Shown here: positions 49,206-59,979 of the stretch, in pieces
Layout: each line of letters begins with the position of its first letter
How positions within the stretch are numbered: position 1 is the stretch's first letter
Assembly (NCBI GenBank): GCA_038147755.1
Contig: JAYQTS010000001.1
Span: forward strand, 1-64,000
Direction of reading: 5' to 3'
DNA: 64,000 nucleotides
Source of the DNA: UBA5951 sp012269555
Lineage (GTDB): Bacteria; Pseudomonadota; Alphaproteobacteria; Puniceispirillales; Puniceispirillaceae
Notes under the pieces: generated by a model
Told to the model about the DNA's origin: nothing
What the model saw: only the letters and a program-made list of their open reading frames with translations
Databases searched by the model: none
Position numbers and translations under genes: made by a program

Positions 49206-50787
49206 TCATCGCAATAAGGTCAGATACAGAATTAGCTTCGTGCGCTTTTTATCCCATCTAATAGCTTTAAACCTTGGGAAACGAGTTGCAACACCTGATT
49301 TATGACGTTTAGAGAGTTGCACTGAATCGAATGCAATCTCTACTACTAATGTTTTATTGACTTCTCTTACCGGTCCAAATTTTTTAATGATGTTTTCTCT
49401 AACAAATTTATCAAGCTTTTTTAACTCATCATTGTTAAATCCAGAATAAGCTTTGGCTACTGGCATTAAAATGTTTTTGTCTTCTGCACTGTCATAAGTC
49501 CAAGCACCAAGTGTAAAATCAGAAAAAAATGAGGAACGTTTTCCGTGACCTCGCTGTGCATATAAAACAACTAAATCAGCTGTAAGCGGATCCCGCTTCC
49601 ATTTAAACCATTTTCCTTTAATTCTGCCTGCGTGATAAGCACTTGTTATCTCTTTTAGCATTACACCTTCTACAAGACCGCCTGCCCTACATTTCTCTCG
49701 CCATTTTTTTAAATTAAAAAGGTTGGGGTTGGGCAATATCTCTGAAAGACCGATATAAGGCATTTTCAGGTCTGAACTTATCCGTTTTTCCAAAATACCC
49801 CTTCTATATCCCAGCGTTTGTTCTCGAATGTCTAAACTTTGATCAAATAAGATATCATATGCCATAATAAAAACTGGGGTTTCTGTAAGCATTTTAGCAG
49901 ACGGTTTCTTTCGATTTAGTCTAAGCTGTAATTGCTGAAAACTTCCAATCTTAAGCGGAGTTCCTGCTAAAAGTTCTCCATCAATAACACCCTGCCATTC
50001 AAGTGGCCTAGTTAATTCAGGAAAAGAGCTTGAAATATCATCTCCCGACCTGGAGAATATGCGTAAATCATCATTCGCCGATACTAATTGAATACGGATT
50101 CCATCCCATTTCCATTCTGCTTGAAAAGAACTGAAATCTATCTTTGTAATCTCAGTTTCTGAAAGTGGGTGTGCCAACATCATTGGTCGAAATACTGCTT
50201 TTTACCTTTAGCATCAGGCTTATCAGCTTTACCCTCTAACCAATTAAATAATTCCAAATAGGGAGGCTGTATTAGTGGCCAAATTTGTTCAATTTCGTCC
50301 ACTTCAATTTCATATGACTTTGACAGTGCTAGTCTTGCCATTCGTGCCGACACACCTACTCTAGGCCCACCAGTGACCAATTTCAATAATGCCCATCTTT
50401 GTGATTCTGGCATTTGGTCAAGCAGTCCCTCTAAGTAATCACTTGCATGCAACTTTGATGACTCCTGTAACACTGTTATGATATCACTTATTTTATCTCT
50501 ATATCTTTTTCAGATTTTGTTGGCCATATAAGGGCAACTGTTTCTGCTAAATCTCCAACAAAATCATAAGATAAATCAAATAGTAAAGGGTCACATCGTT
50601 TATATGCTATTTGACGAATAAGATGTGTTTTAACACCCTGAATAGACAATTCTCCTGTCAATGCTGATATCACGAAACCCCTATCAGGGTCCTTTGTATT
50701 CTTAATAAATTCTTCTAAATAAGCTTGTTTGACTGAGCGTTGTGGTGTGTATAACAAAGAATGAAGCAAATCTGAAAATTTCTTCAT
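49206..50787 (-). CDS. ATP-dependent DNA ligase of the Lhr-associated type (two frameshifts)
   Basis: A ligase of 527 residues after repair. The N-terminal helical DNA-binding domain begins MKKFSDLLHSLLYTPQRSVK. The nucleotidyltransferase domain has the active lysine motif EWKWDGIRIQL, then GELLAG, FMAYDILFDQ-like FIMAYDILFDQ, EGVMLKE and the motif V region KGKWFKWKRDPL. An OB-fold completes it. Two plus-strand runs need one base each: TTTT at 50491-50494 (gives KISDIITVLQ) and AAA at 50190-50192 (gives QYFRPMMLAHPL). The start overlaps the exonuclease stop (ATGA). It is the sealing enzyme of the Lhr-Core repair island. Confidence 0.9.
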
Positions 50788-51801
50788 TCGGTTTCATCCT
50801 CATATCCAATTAATGAAAGAGCTTTAGCATCTAACCCCATTTGACTACAAGCATGTATCAGTGCATCTTCTCTCCCATGGGTTATCCAAACCTGTGTAGC
50901 TTTTACCTCTTGAATTGTGCGCAAAATGTCATTCCAATCAGCATGATCTGATATTATAAGGGGTAATTCGACACCACCTTGTTTAGCACGCTGTCTTACC
51001 TGCATCCATCCCGATGCAGAAACAACAAGAGGGTCAGGTAATCTTTGCGCCCATTTGGTTCCTATAGCAGAAGGTGGTGCGATGATAAATTTGTTGGCTA
51101 ACGATCTATTGTGATTTTCAATTTTGTCTAATGGTATTGTTTGTAAGCTACCCAGCTGAATGCCGAAAGATTGGTATAATTCACAAAGTTTTTTTACCGC
51201 ACCATGGATAAAAATTGTCTCATTATACCCAGCCGCACGAAGCAATGCTATTAAGCGTTGTGCTTTGCCAAGAGAATAAGCTAAAACTGCAATTGAACGC
51301 TCTGGAAACAGATGTCTAACCTGAATTAATTTTTTGATTTCATCTTCCGGCTTTGGATGAGAAAAAACAGGCAATCCAAAGGTGGCCTCTGTTATAAAAA
51401 CGTCACATTGCTCTACCTGAAAAGGGACACATGTCGGATCTAAGCGTCTCTTATAATCTCCAGCCGCAATTATTTTTGTATTTTCATATTTTAGCACTAT
51501 CTGCGCAGAACCAAGCACATGACCAGCCGGAATAAGCTTTACTTCAACCTCTCCTAAAGTAAATTTATAATTATATGTAAGTGCAGTTTTTTGGTTAGCA
51601 AAATTTTCTCCATATCGTGCCGACATAATAGCTAGTGTTTGTTTCGTTGCAATCACATGTTTATGACCAGGCCTTGCATGATCAGAGTGTCCATGAGTAA
51701 TAATAGCAGTATCAACGGCCTCTAATTGGGTCTATGTGCGCTTTTGCGGGTAAGACATATAAACCAGGTTTAGAAATTTTTAGCCAGCTTGTATTTACCA
51801 T
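50784..51801 (-). CDS. ligase-associated DNA exonuclease, MBL fold (frameshifted)
   Basis: Metallo-beta-lactamase/beta-CASP nuclease of the type encoded beside bacterial ATP ligases (CPSF/SNM1-like). The metal motif THGHSDHARPGH is followed by PAGHVLGSAQIV, AAGDYKRRLDP, the beta-CASP segment AVLAYSLGKAQRL and SDHADW. The first 28 residues (MVNTSWLKISKPGLYVLPAK) lie in another frame. Removing one base near 51716-51722 joins them as HIDPIRAVDTAIITHGH. The repaired protein is 338 residues and starts at ATG 51801. In Pseudomonas putida the related Exo, ligase, MPE and Lhr proteins form one repair operon. Confidence 0.88.
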
Positions 51802-51835
51802 TAGTATAGGAGCGATACCTTTTTATTATTTTTGT

Positions 51836-52528
51836 TTATTCTGGCTTAGTTGTACCAAATAACCTTCGCCATTCCTCACCACTAAGATTGCGCAGGTCTA
51901 CTTGCTTATTTTCTGCAATCTCATATGCTTTTTTAACTGCCTTTCTTTTAAATAAACTCTCTCTCCAACGATCAATATTTGGAAAATTTTCTAAATTAAT
52001 TCCTTGTCTTTCGTAGCTCTTAGTCCATGGTAGAATTGCTATATCTGCAATCGTATATTCTTTCCCTGCTACATATTCACTCTTTGATAATTGAGTATCA
52101 AGAACTCCATATAACCGTGCTGCTTCATTCATATATCGTTCAATTGCATAATCAATTTTAACTGGCGCATAATGATTAAAATGGTGAACCTGTCCGAGCA
52201 TTGGACCAAAACTAGCCATTTGCCACATCAGCCATTCCCAAACATTAATGCGAGCTTTAATATCAGAGGGGTTAAATAGTCCAGTTTTCTCGGATAAATA
52301 CAACAAAATGGCACCAGATTCGAAAATGCTTGTTGGTCGTGAGTTAACGCCGTTTTGATCTATAATTGCTGGCATTTTATTATTAGGTGAAAAGAGAAGA
52401 AATTCTTGTTTATATTGGTCTCCTTTCGATATATCAACATAATGGATTTTATATGGCAATCCCATCTCTTCAAGAGCAATTGTTATCTTGTGACCATTTG
52501 GTGTTGGCCAATAATATAAATCAATCAT
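51836..52528 (-). CDS. glutathione S-transferase (YghU/YfcG-like)
   Basis: A 230-residue GST. The N-terminal thioredoxin-fold domain contains YYWPTPNGHKITIALEEMG, NNKMPAIID and the glutathione-binding FESGAILLYLSEKTG. The all-helical C-terminal domain has WLMWQMASFGPMLGQVHHF and YTIADIAILPW. These features match the nu-class disulfide-bond reductases YghU/YfcG. AGAGGA precedes ATG 52528; the longer frame to 52645 would overlap lhr. It lies 34 bases upstream of the exonuclease on the same strand, so GST-exonuclease-ligase may be one transcript. Confidence 0.9.
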   Translation of the reverse strand: MIDLYYWPTPNGHKITIALEEMGLPYKIHYVDISKGDQYKQEFLLFSPNNKMPAIIDQNGVNSRPTSIFESGAILLYLSEKTGLFNPSDIKARINVWEWLMWQMASFGPMLGQVHHFNHYAPVKIDYAIERYMNEAARLYGVLDTQLSKSEYVAGKEYTIADIAILPWTKSYERQGINLENFPNIDRWRESLFKRKAVKKAYEIAENKQVDLRNLSGEEWRRLFGTTKPE

Positions 52529-52612
52529 TAAAAATCCTCTATTTTTTAAAAAAATGCCTTTTTTTATACAGTCTAATCGCAAGAAAAGCCAAAATATAAG
52601 TATGATAATAGA

Positions 52613-55066
52613 ATGAGCGAAATAGAAACAAGTCATATTACCCATAACAAAAACCTTCCATCAAAATTTCAGAGGTGGTTCTCAAATAGAGGCTGGCAAA
52701 TTTACGAGCATCAATTATCTATGATTTCGGAATTTAAGAAAGGAAATTCTTGTTTGCTTATCGCTCCCACAGGTTCTGGGAAAACATTATCTGGATTCTT
52801 ACCAAGTCTTATTGAGCTTTGCGAGCTGCCATTTGAGAACAAAATAAAGCCTAAACTGCACACGCTTTATATCTCTCCCCTCAAGGCACTAAGTGTTGAT
52901 GTGCAACGAAATTTACAAATACCTATTACTGAAATGGATCTTCCAATTCTTTGTGAAACCCGTACTAGTGATACTAGCCCAAAAAAGAGGAATAGGCAAA
53001 AAGTAGCGCCACCTAATATATTACTTACCACCCCAGAATCTCTTGAGTTAATGTTAGCATGGCCAGAGGCTAAAAATTATTTCTTTAATCTATCTACAAT
53101 TATTATAGATGAGATACATTCTGTAATTGGCAATAAGCGAGGAGATTTGTTATCTCTATCCATTACTACGCTTCGTAATTATGCACCCAATGCATCATTC
53201 ATAGGACTATCGGCTACAGTTGCAGATTCTGGGCAGTTGGCAAAATGGCTTGTACCTGAACCTAATAAAGTGACAATTTTAAAACCAAAAATAACTAAAA
53301 AAATAGATATCAAAATTTATTATCCGACATCGAGTGAAATTCCTTTCGCTGGGCACTCTGCAGATTATGCTGTTGCAGATATCTATCAGATGATATCAGC
53401 TCACAAAATTAGTCTGATATTTGTTAATACTAGGGCGCAGGCAGAATTGTTGTTTCAATCTTTATGGAAGGAAAATAATAATAATTTGCATATTGGATTA
53501 CACCATGGCTCTTTAGATGCTAGTCAGCGTCGAAAAGTAGAAAAAGCAATGGCGGAGAGTAAATTAGACGCTGTAGTAGCAACTTCTTCACTAGATTTAG
53601 GTATAGATTGGTCAGACGTTGACCTTGTTATACAAGTTGGTGCGGCAAAAGGAACAACTCGCCTTATTCAACGTATCGGACGCTCAGGTCACAGTCTAGG
53701 AAAGCCCTCCAATGCGATAATTATTCCTACCAATAGATTTGAGGTAATAGAAGCGGTAGCAGCCCGAGAAAATATCCTTGATGGAAAGCTTGATAAGTTA
53801 GAAGAATATCCAGGAAGTATAGATGTTCTCGCTCAATATATTGTAGGTAGAGCAGTAGCAGGTTCTTTTGATGCTGAAAAACTTTATAAGCAGATACTTA
53901 CAGCACCGCCATATAGATCCCTCGAAAAGGGCACATTCTTAAAAATTTTGGAATTCGTTAGCACTGGTGGTTATGCTTTGGAGCATTATGAGCAATTTAG
54001 GCGCATCGTAAAAGGTATCGACGGCTTATATAGGCTTACAAATAAACGTGTTGCCTCAAGATGGCGTATGAATATTGGAACAATTGTCGAGACAACAACA
54101 TTAAAAATAAAATTTGCCCGTGGCCCAGTTCTTGGGGAAATAGAGGAATATTTTGTCCAATCTCTTCGTACGGGTGATAGTTTTATATTTGCTGGCCGAG
54201 TGGTAGCTTTTGTAGAAATAATTAATATGCAAGTTATAGTAGAACCTACTATTGCCAAAGAACCAAAAGTGCCTACGTATGCTGGAGGCAGATTACCTCT
54301 TACGTCTGATATGTCTGAAAAAGTCAGGCATATTTTGCAATCTGTTGAAATTCATAAGTCTTTGCCTGGGCCTGTGCGAGAATGGCTAGAAATTCAGCAA
54401 CTTCATTCAAAATTACCTAATGCAGATACATTACTATTAGAAACATTCCAACGCGGAGAGCGTCATTATCTTGTTGCATATGGATTTGAAGGCCGGAATG
54501 CACACCAGACATTAGGCATGCTTCTTACGAAACGGATGGAACGTCAACATTTAAAGCCTCTTGGATTTGTCGCAACAGATTATGCTATTGCCATCTGGTC
54601 TCTTGAAAAAGTGATTAAGCCAATTACCTTATTCACTCCTGATATATTAGGTGATGAGCTTGAGGAATGGATGGCAGAATCAACTATGTTAAAGCGATCA
54701 TTTAGGCAAGTTGCAATAATTTCGGGATTGATAGATAAAAAAATTCCAGGATTAGAGAAAACTAAAAAGCAGGTAACAATTAATTCAGATTTAATTTATG
54801 ACGTATTAAGGAAATATCAGCCAAATCATATATTGCTTGAGGCCACTAGGCAGGATTCTGCAAGGGGGCTTACTGACATTCGGCGACTTGGAGCGCTCTT
54901 AAATAGATTTGAAAACAAAATTACCCATATGGAGCTACCCAGAATATCTGCTTTGGCCATCCCTCTTTTACTGGAGGTCGGAAAGGAATCTGTTATGTCA
55001 GAGGCTGTTGAAACAATGCTAAAGGAATTAGAGACTGACCTAATTAAAGAGATCAGAAAAAGTTAA
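52613..55066 (+). CDS. lhr: Lhr-Core type DEAD/DEAH helicase, ligase-associated
   Basis: Superfamily 2 3'-5' helicase of 817 residues, the Lhr-Core form without the long C-terminal extension of full-length Lhr. Walker A is IAPTGSGKTLSGFLP, Walker B/DExH is IIIDEIHSVIGNKRG, motif III is FIGLSATV, and the RecA2 domain has ATSSLDLGIDWSDVDLVIQV and the QRIGRSGHS motif VI. A winged-helix and Lhr core module follow (to the end). Intact. It is divergent from the GST by 84 bases and 5 bases before the phosphoesterase. Confidence 0.94.
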   Translation: MSEIETSHITHNKNLPSKFQRWFSNRGWQIYEHQLSMISEFKKGNSCLLIAPTGSGKTLSGFLPSLIELCELPFENKIKPKLHTLYISPLKALSVDVQRNLQIPITEMDLPILCETRTSDTSPKKRNRQKVAPPNILLTTPESLELMLAWPEAKNYFFNLSTIIIDEIHSVIGNKRGDLLSLSITTLRNYAPNASFIGLSATVADSGQLAKWLVPEPNKVTILKPKITKKIDIKIYYPTSSEIPFAGHSADYAVADIYQMISAHKISLIFVNTRAQAELLFQSLWKENNNNLHIGLHHGSLDASQRRKVEKAMAESKLDAVVATSSLDLGIDWSDVDLVIQVGAAKGTTRLIQRIGRSGHSLGKPSNAIIIPTNRFEVIEAVAARENILDGKLDKLEEYPGSIDVLAQYIVGRAVAGSFDAEKLYKQILTAPPYRSLEKGTFLKILEFVSTGGYALEHYEQFRRIVKGIDGLYRLTNKRVASRWRMNIGTIVETTTLKIKFARGPVLGEIEEYFVQSLRTGDSFIFAGRVVAFVEIINMQVIVEPTIAKEPKVPTYAGGRLPLTSDMSEKVRHILQSVEIHKSLPGPVREWLEIQQLHSKLPNADTLLLETFQRGERHYLVAYGFEGRNAHQTLGMLLTKRMERQHLKPLGFVATDYAIAIWSLEKVIKPITLFTPDILGDELEEWMAESTMLKRSFRQVAIISGLIDKKIPGLEKTKKQVTINSDLIYDVLRKYQPNHILLEATRQDSARGLTDIRRLGALLNRFENKITHMELPRISALAIPLLLEVGKESVMSEAVETMLKELETDLIKEIRKS

Positions 55067-55071
55067 GCGAA

Positions 55072-55815
55072 ATGAACTCTCCGATTATCATTACATCAAA
55101 CCCTTCCTCTCTTTTTTATGAAAAAATTGAAATTAAATTCTGTGGGCATATATTCTGGTTATACGCAGATGGAACGTGTTTCCATGTGAAAAGCAAGACA
55201 TTAATTGTTGCAGATATGCATTTAGAAAAAGCATTTTCTCAATCTAGAGCTGCATTGCTTCCTGGATATGATACCAGAGAGACTTTGGAACTGTTAGAAG
55301 CCGCCTTAAATAGGAACCTAACTCAAAATTGTGTTTTTCTGGGTGATAGCTTTCACAATGCAATGACAGCACAATCACTCGCGGACCCATATAGGGAAAA
55401 ACTGCAGCAATTATCGCAGATAAATCATTTCACATGGGTAATAGGAAATCATGACCCAATATTGCCAAATTTTTTAATTGGAGAGCAATGCCATTCAACA
55501 TTTATTGATAAGATTGAACTTAGACATCAACTTGAAAGACAGGGATATGAAGAACAAATCACACCAGAGACTGGTCAAATTATTGGTCATTATCACCCAA
55601 AAGCAAAATTAAAATTACGAGCGGGAAAAGCATCTGGAAAATGTTTTATATTTGATAAAAAATTGATGATTATTCCAGCTTTTGGTGTCTAAACAGGTTG
55701 ATTGAATATCAGCGATAAAGCTATTTCAAAATTATTCTCTAACACCCCTGATGTTTATTTCTGCTATAAAACGAAACTTTATCATATTCATGATGTTGCA
55801 AATTTACGCAAATGA
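55072..55815 (+). CDS. ligase-associated metallophosphoesterase (MPE/PdeM), with two in-frame stops
   Basis: Calcineurin-like phosphoesterase of the Lhr-Core repair island. Metal motifs are VADMHLEKA, FLGDSFH, VIGNHDP and IIGHYHPK. The frame stops at TAA 55690-55692 after IPAFGV, but the same frame continues through T-G, a TGA at 55699-55701, and then LNISDKAISKLF ... KTKLYHIHD to TGA 55813-55815. Homologues end with A-F-G-x-Y-T-G-G-L-x-V and a short strand, so TAA and TGA replace Tyr and Gly codons. Total 247 codons. In P. putida the homologue (MPE) is a manganese-dependent nuclease/phosphodiesterase. Confidence 0.88.
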
Positions 55816-55872
55816 AATAGAAAGGAATTAAAAAAGATTTTACATAAATTTGAGATTTTAGAAGGGTAAATT

Positions 55873-57201
55873 ATGCGTATTGCAATCGTCGGTTCAGGAA
55901 TAGCTGGTTTAAGTGCCGCATGGTTATTTCATAAAGAACATGAGGTTAAACTATTCGAGAAAGACAATCGATTTGGCGGGCATGCGCATACCGTTGACGT
56001 CAAAAAGGACGAAGACACTCAGCCAGTTGCAGTTGACAGTGGGTTTATCGTTTATAATGAGCTTAACTATCCCAATTTAATTGGGTTGTTTGATGCGTTA
56101 AATATAGAAACACAAAAAACCGAAATGTCTTTTGGTCTATCTTTATCTAATCGTCAATTTGAATATGCTGGTTCTTTGAAAGGGTTATTTGCACAACCTT
56201 TTAATTGGCTAAAACCAAAGTATTGGCTGTTACTTTCAAATTTATATAGGTTTTATAAAACGGCGGCAAATCAAGTAGAGCTTGGTCCAACAGATGAAAC
56301 TCTTCAAGAATTAATGATTAGAATGCGTATGAGTGATACTTTCATTAATGAACATATGCTTCCTATGGCTGCAGCAATTTGGTCTTGCCCATCCGATGTA
56401 ATTATGCAATTTCCAGCGCGCTCATTTATAAAATTTATGGATAATCATAAATTATTAGATTTTCAGGACGCCCTATTTGGCGAACAGTGAGTGGTGGATC
56501 CAGAAATTACGTGGCAAAAATTATAAAAATGCTTGGGCAGAATGCTAGGTGCAATGTTTCGATAAACAAAATTGAGCGGACACAGCAAGGGGTCATTATT
56601 TCAATTGACGGGGAAAAATCAGAGTTTTTTGATAAGATTATTTTTGCAACTCATGCAAATGATACCCTTGAATTATTGCAAGATATAAAAAAAGAAGAAT
56701 ATGATATATTGAGCCAATTTTCTTTCCAAAAAAATAATGTAATATTGCATTCACAATCTTCTTATATGCCAAAGAAAAAAATGGCATGGTCTTCATGGAA
56801 TTACCTTTCCAATAATTCAGAAAAAAGGAATTATGTGTAACCTACTGGATGAATAAGCTACAATCTATTTCAACCACTTTCCGCTATTTGTGACATTAAA
56901 TCCTTTTTCTGATTTTCCGATAAAAGAACCTCATAGGCATTTCACCTATTTACATCCAATTTTTGACCAAAAAGCTATAGAAGCACAAAAAAAATTAAAT
57001 ACTATACAAGGACCTCTCCATACCTATTTTTGTGGAGCATGGACGAGATATGGCTTTCATGAAGATGGGATTTTATCTGCTGTAGCGATTGCAAAAGCAT
57101 TCAATATTGAAATCCCATGGTTTAGCCCAACAGAAGCCTGCCATGCTCCCAATTGGCTAGACATCTGGGAAAAGAAAGCTACAGAAAATGCAGAAACATA
57201 A
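55873..57201 (+). CDS. FAD-dependent amine-oxidase-like protein of the CFA cluster (three frameshifts)
   Basis: NAD(P)/FAD-binding oxidoreductase, about 443 residues after repair. The dinucleotide fold is IAIVGSGIAGLSAAWLF with RFGGHAHTV. The middle frame has VSGGSRNYVAKI, and the end has FCGAWTRYGFHEDGILSAV, the C-terminal FAD motif. Three runs are each one base short: TTTT 56460-56463 (repair gives FSGRPIWRTVSGG), AAAAAA 56821-56826 (gives CVTYWMNKLQS) and TTT 56878-56880 (gives TTFPLFVTLNPF). This protein is regularly encoded with DUF1365 and CFA synthase. Its substrate is unknown; a role in modifying unsaturated acyl chains is inferred. The stop overlaps the next ATG. Confidence 0.88.
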
Positions 57202-58034
57202 TGGGTCTTATATTAATGCCAGCAGTTAGATTAGCATCTTCAGTTATCACCCATACGAGGCACGGAAAACCATCTCATTTTTTGTCTCGCTCTGGTCTTT
57301 CCGTATTTATTGATTTGGATAAACTCATGATCGCGAATAGTCAAAGTAGCTTATTTTCAGTGGATAAATTTAATCTCATTTCATTTCATCAGTCAGATTA
57401 TGGTGAAGAGTATCTTCAAAAAAAAAGGAATAGAAAACACTCTAAAATTTCATACAAACTAGCAGATTATATCAGAAGCATAGCCCGTGAATATCTTCCT
57501 AATAAAAAAATTACTAATATTTCTCTACTAACATTCCCAAGAATTCTTAATCTGAATTTTAACCCAATTTCAGTCTTTATCTGCCAAGATCAGGCAGGAA
57601 AAGACTGTTTCATAATTTACGAAGTTCATAACACCTTCGGCGACTCTCATAGTTATGTTAGTATTATCGAAGAAAACAACAGAAACCAGAAACACTTTGC
57701 GTTAAAGCAAATGCATGTTTCACCATTTTTTCCAACTGATGGTGAGTACATTCTTAGCTATAAAAAACGAAAAGATACGTTTTCGCTCATTGTACGCTAT
57801 TTCAGAAACAACAAACCAGCTCTCACAGCAACAATGCGTGGCAATTTTTCTCAATTATCGTCTATTGAAATCTTGAAACATATTATTGTGAATAGACAAT
57901 TTCCACTAAGGCCCCTAATATCGATTCATTTTGAGGCCCTTAAGTTATTTTTAAAAAAATGCATTTATCATCCAAGACCAACACCCCCATCAATCCGAAT
58001 TAGCCAATCACAAACTCGAAAGTCCAATAAATGA
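57201..58034 (+). CDS. DUF1365 family protein
   Basis: A 277-residue DUF1365 protein. It shows VITHTRHGK near the N-terminus, the conserved LLTFPRILNLNFNPISVF, IIYEVHNTFGDSHSYV, the pattern KQMHVSPFFPTDGEY, and a terminal RPLISIHFEALKLFLKK. Function is not established, but it is almost always beside a CFA-synthase-like methyltransferase and an FAD oxidoreductase, as here. ATG 57201 overlaps the upstream TAA, and the stop overlaps the CFA synthase ATG, so the three genes are translationally coupled. Confidence 0.88.
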   Translation: MGLILMPAVRLASSVITHTRHGKPSHFLSRSGLSVFIDLDKLMIANSQSSLFSVDKFNLISFHQSDYGEEYLQKKRNRKHSKISYKLADYIRSIAREYLPNKKITNISLLTFPRILNLNFNPISVFICQDQAGKDCFIIYEVHNTFGDSHSYVSIIEENNRNQKHFALKQMHVSPFFPTDGEYILSYKKRKDTFSLIVRYFRNNKPALTATMRGNFSQLSSIEILKHIIVNRQFPLRPLISIHFEALKLFLKKCIYHPRPTPPSIRISQSQTRKSNK

Positions 58035-59226
58035 CAATAGAGCTATGGAAGTCCTTTAGAATAAAGGCATTAAAAAGATTTTTGAACAGATACAGTTTGG
58101 TGAACTGCAAGTCACTTTCCCGGATGGAGAATTGACAAGCCATAGAGGCAAACAAAATGGACCGAAGGCTGATATAATACTATCTTCACACGACTCCGTA
58201 AAACACATACTAAAAAGTGGAATCATTGGTTTTTGTGAGGCCTATATGGATGAAAAAATTGAGACCAAAAACCTAGCCTCTCTAATAGAACTTGGTTCAC
58301 TTCATTCTAAATTTCTTAGTCAGATACTGAATTTTAATCCAATAAAGCAGTCAATATTAAAATTTATTCACTTTACAAATCGAAACAGTAAAGCCGGTTC
58401 GCGCAAAAATATTGCTTACCACTATGACCTCGGCAATGAATTCTATGGAGAATGGCTTGATCCCTCCATGACTTATTCATCTGCTATTTTTGCATCAGAA
58501 CACCAAGGGCTCAGTGAAGCACAGTTTAATAAGTATAAAATAATTTCAGAACTTGCTGAAATAAAATCTGGTGATCGGGTGCTTGAAATCGGTTGCGGTT
58601 GGGGTGGGTTCATGGAGTACGCGGCTAAGACATATGACGCTCATATCACCGGCATTACAATTTCAAATTCGCAGTTTGATTTTGCATCAAAACGCATGCA
58701 ATCAAAGGGGTTAACGGGAAATACAGACTTAAAGCTTCTTGATTATAGAGACTTAAACCAGAAGTTTGATAAAATTATTTCAATAGAAATGTTTGAAGCG
58801 GTGGGTGAAAAGTATTGGCCAATTTATTTTAATAAAATAGGCCAATCATTAAAAAAAGGCGGTAAAGCAGCATTACAAATCATTACAATTAATGAAAACC
58901 AGTTTCCATTCTATCGAAATAATCCAGATTTTATTCAAAGATATATTTTTCCAGGCGGTATGCTGCCATCTCTAGCGGCCCTTCAGAAACCCATTAGCAG
59001 TGCTGGTTTACAGATAAATGATAGCTATGGGTTTGGTCTTGATTATGCAAAAACACTATCAAACTGGAGAAATCGCTTCGTCAAAGCCTGGCCAAAACTG
59101 GCAAATCAAAAAAAATTTGATAACCGCTTCTTCAAAATGTGGGAATTATACTTAGCTTATTGTGAGGGTGGCTTTAGAGGTGGAGTTATCGACGTAAAAC
59201 AAATGCTAATAACGCATAAAATGTAG
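58031..59226 (+). CDS. cyclopropane-fatty-acid synthase-like methyltransferase (frameshifted start)
   Basis: SAM-dependent methyltransferase acting on acyl chains of phospholipids. Motifs are IAYHYDLGNEFYGEWLDPSM, the SAM site VLEIGCGWGGFMEYAA, ISIEMFEAVGEKYWP, YIFPGGMLPS and the terminal YCEGGFRGGVIDV. The first 14 codons are in another frame. Reading the AAAAA run at 58072-58076 as six gives ALKKIFEQIQFGELQV and connects to ATG 58031, which overlaps the DUF1365 stop. Repaired length is 398 residues. It could make cyclopropane rings or other methylated/furan acyl products; sequence alone does not decide. Confidence 0.92.
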
Positions 59227-59426
59227 CCAAATATTTTTTGAAATAAAACTGAAGGAAACCAGCCAATTTTCAGATAAGAAGTTGTTTCACATTCCTATTT
59301 ATTTGTTTTGATGGCTATTGCTTAACCAAATAGAAATCATTTTTTTACATCCCAAAATATGCAATTTGAACCAATTTGACCCTCAATTCGTAAAATATAT
59401 TATAATATTACTTATAAAGGTCTTTT

Positions 59427-59948
59427 ATGAACAAGTTAACAAATACTTATGGAACTATAGCGTTATCAGAGAATTTTGTTCCTGAAAACTATTTTACTGG
59501 TAACATCGAAGCCACCGGCGTATTTGTAGACCGTTTTGGCGTCATTAGAAGACGATTTAATGTATCTATCATAGGTAGTAAAAAAAGATAATGGGTTTTC
59601 ATTAGATGAATACTTTTTATTCGATGATGGTGAGCAGGAAATTAGGAAGTGGGAAATTGAGAAAATAGACCACGAAACTTACGTGGGAAAATGTGAAGAT
59701 GTATGTGGTGAAGCTATTGGTAAATTATGCAATTCCATTTTAAATTGGCAATATCATTTCAATTTAAAAATATTTAATCAAAAAATTAAAGTTAAATTTG
59801 AGGATATTATGGTTCAACAAACACCCTCAATCATGCTTAATAATGCGAAGATAAAGAAATATGGCCTTTGCTTGGGCAGGTATTCATTTCTTTCAATAAA
59901 AATCCGCAACCATCTTCTTACACTGAACCACTATATGCGGCCAAATAA
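59427..59948 (+). CDS. DUF3833 family protein (two frameshifts)
   Basis: A 173-residue DUF3833 protein found only by joining frames. ENYFTGNIEATGVFVDRFG and RRRFNVSII lead to the A7 run at 59580-59586. With one A removed it continues KKDNGFSLDEYFLFDDGEQE, then VCGEAIGKLCNSILNWQYHF. One G added at 59879-59880 gives GLCLGRVFISF and a stop at 59946-59948. The family is regularly part of CFA-synthase/DUF1365 clusters and its function is unknown. No lipobox is visible at this start (ATG 59427, AAAGG upstream), although many members are lipoproteins. A gap of 200 bases separates it from the methyltransferase gene. Confidence 0.8.
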
Positions 59949-59979
59949 AAATCATATTTGTCCTTAAAATAACAAATGA

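Noticed and set aside
14052..55701. TGA reassigned to tryptophan across the genome
   Set aside because: Several intact genes (gatA, pyrB, fabG, lptF, pdeM frame end) finish correctly at TGA, and TAA codons interrupt rpsF and the phosphoesterase in the same manner, so a wrong-base explanation covers all cases.
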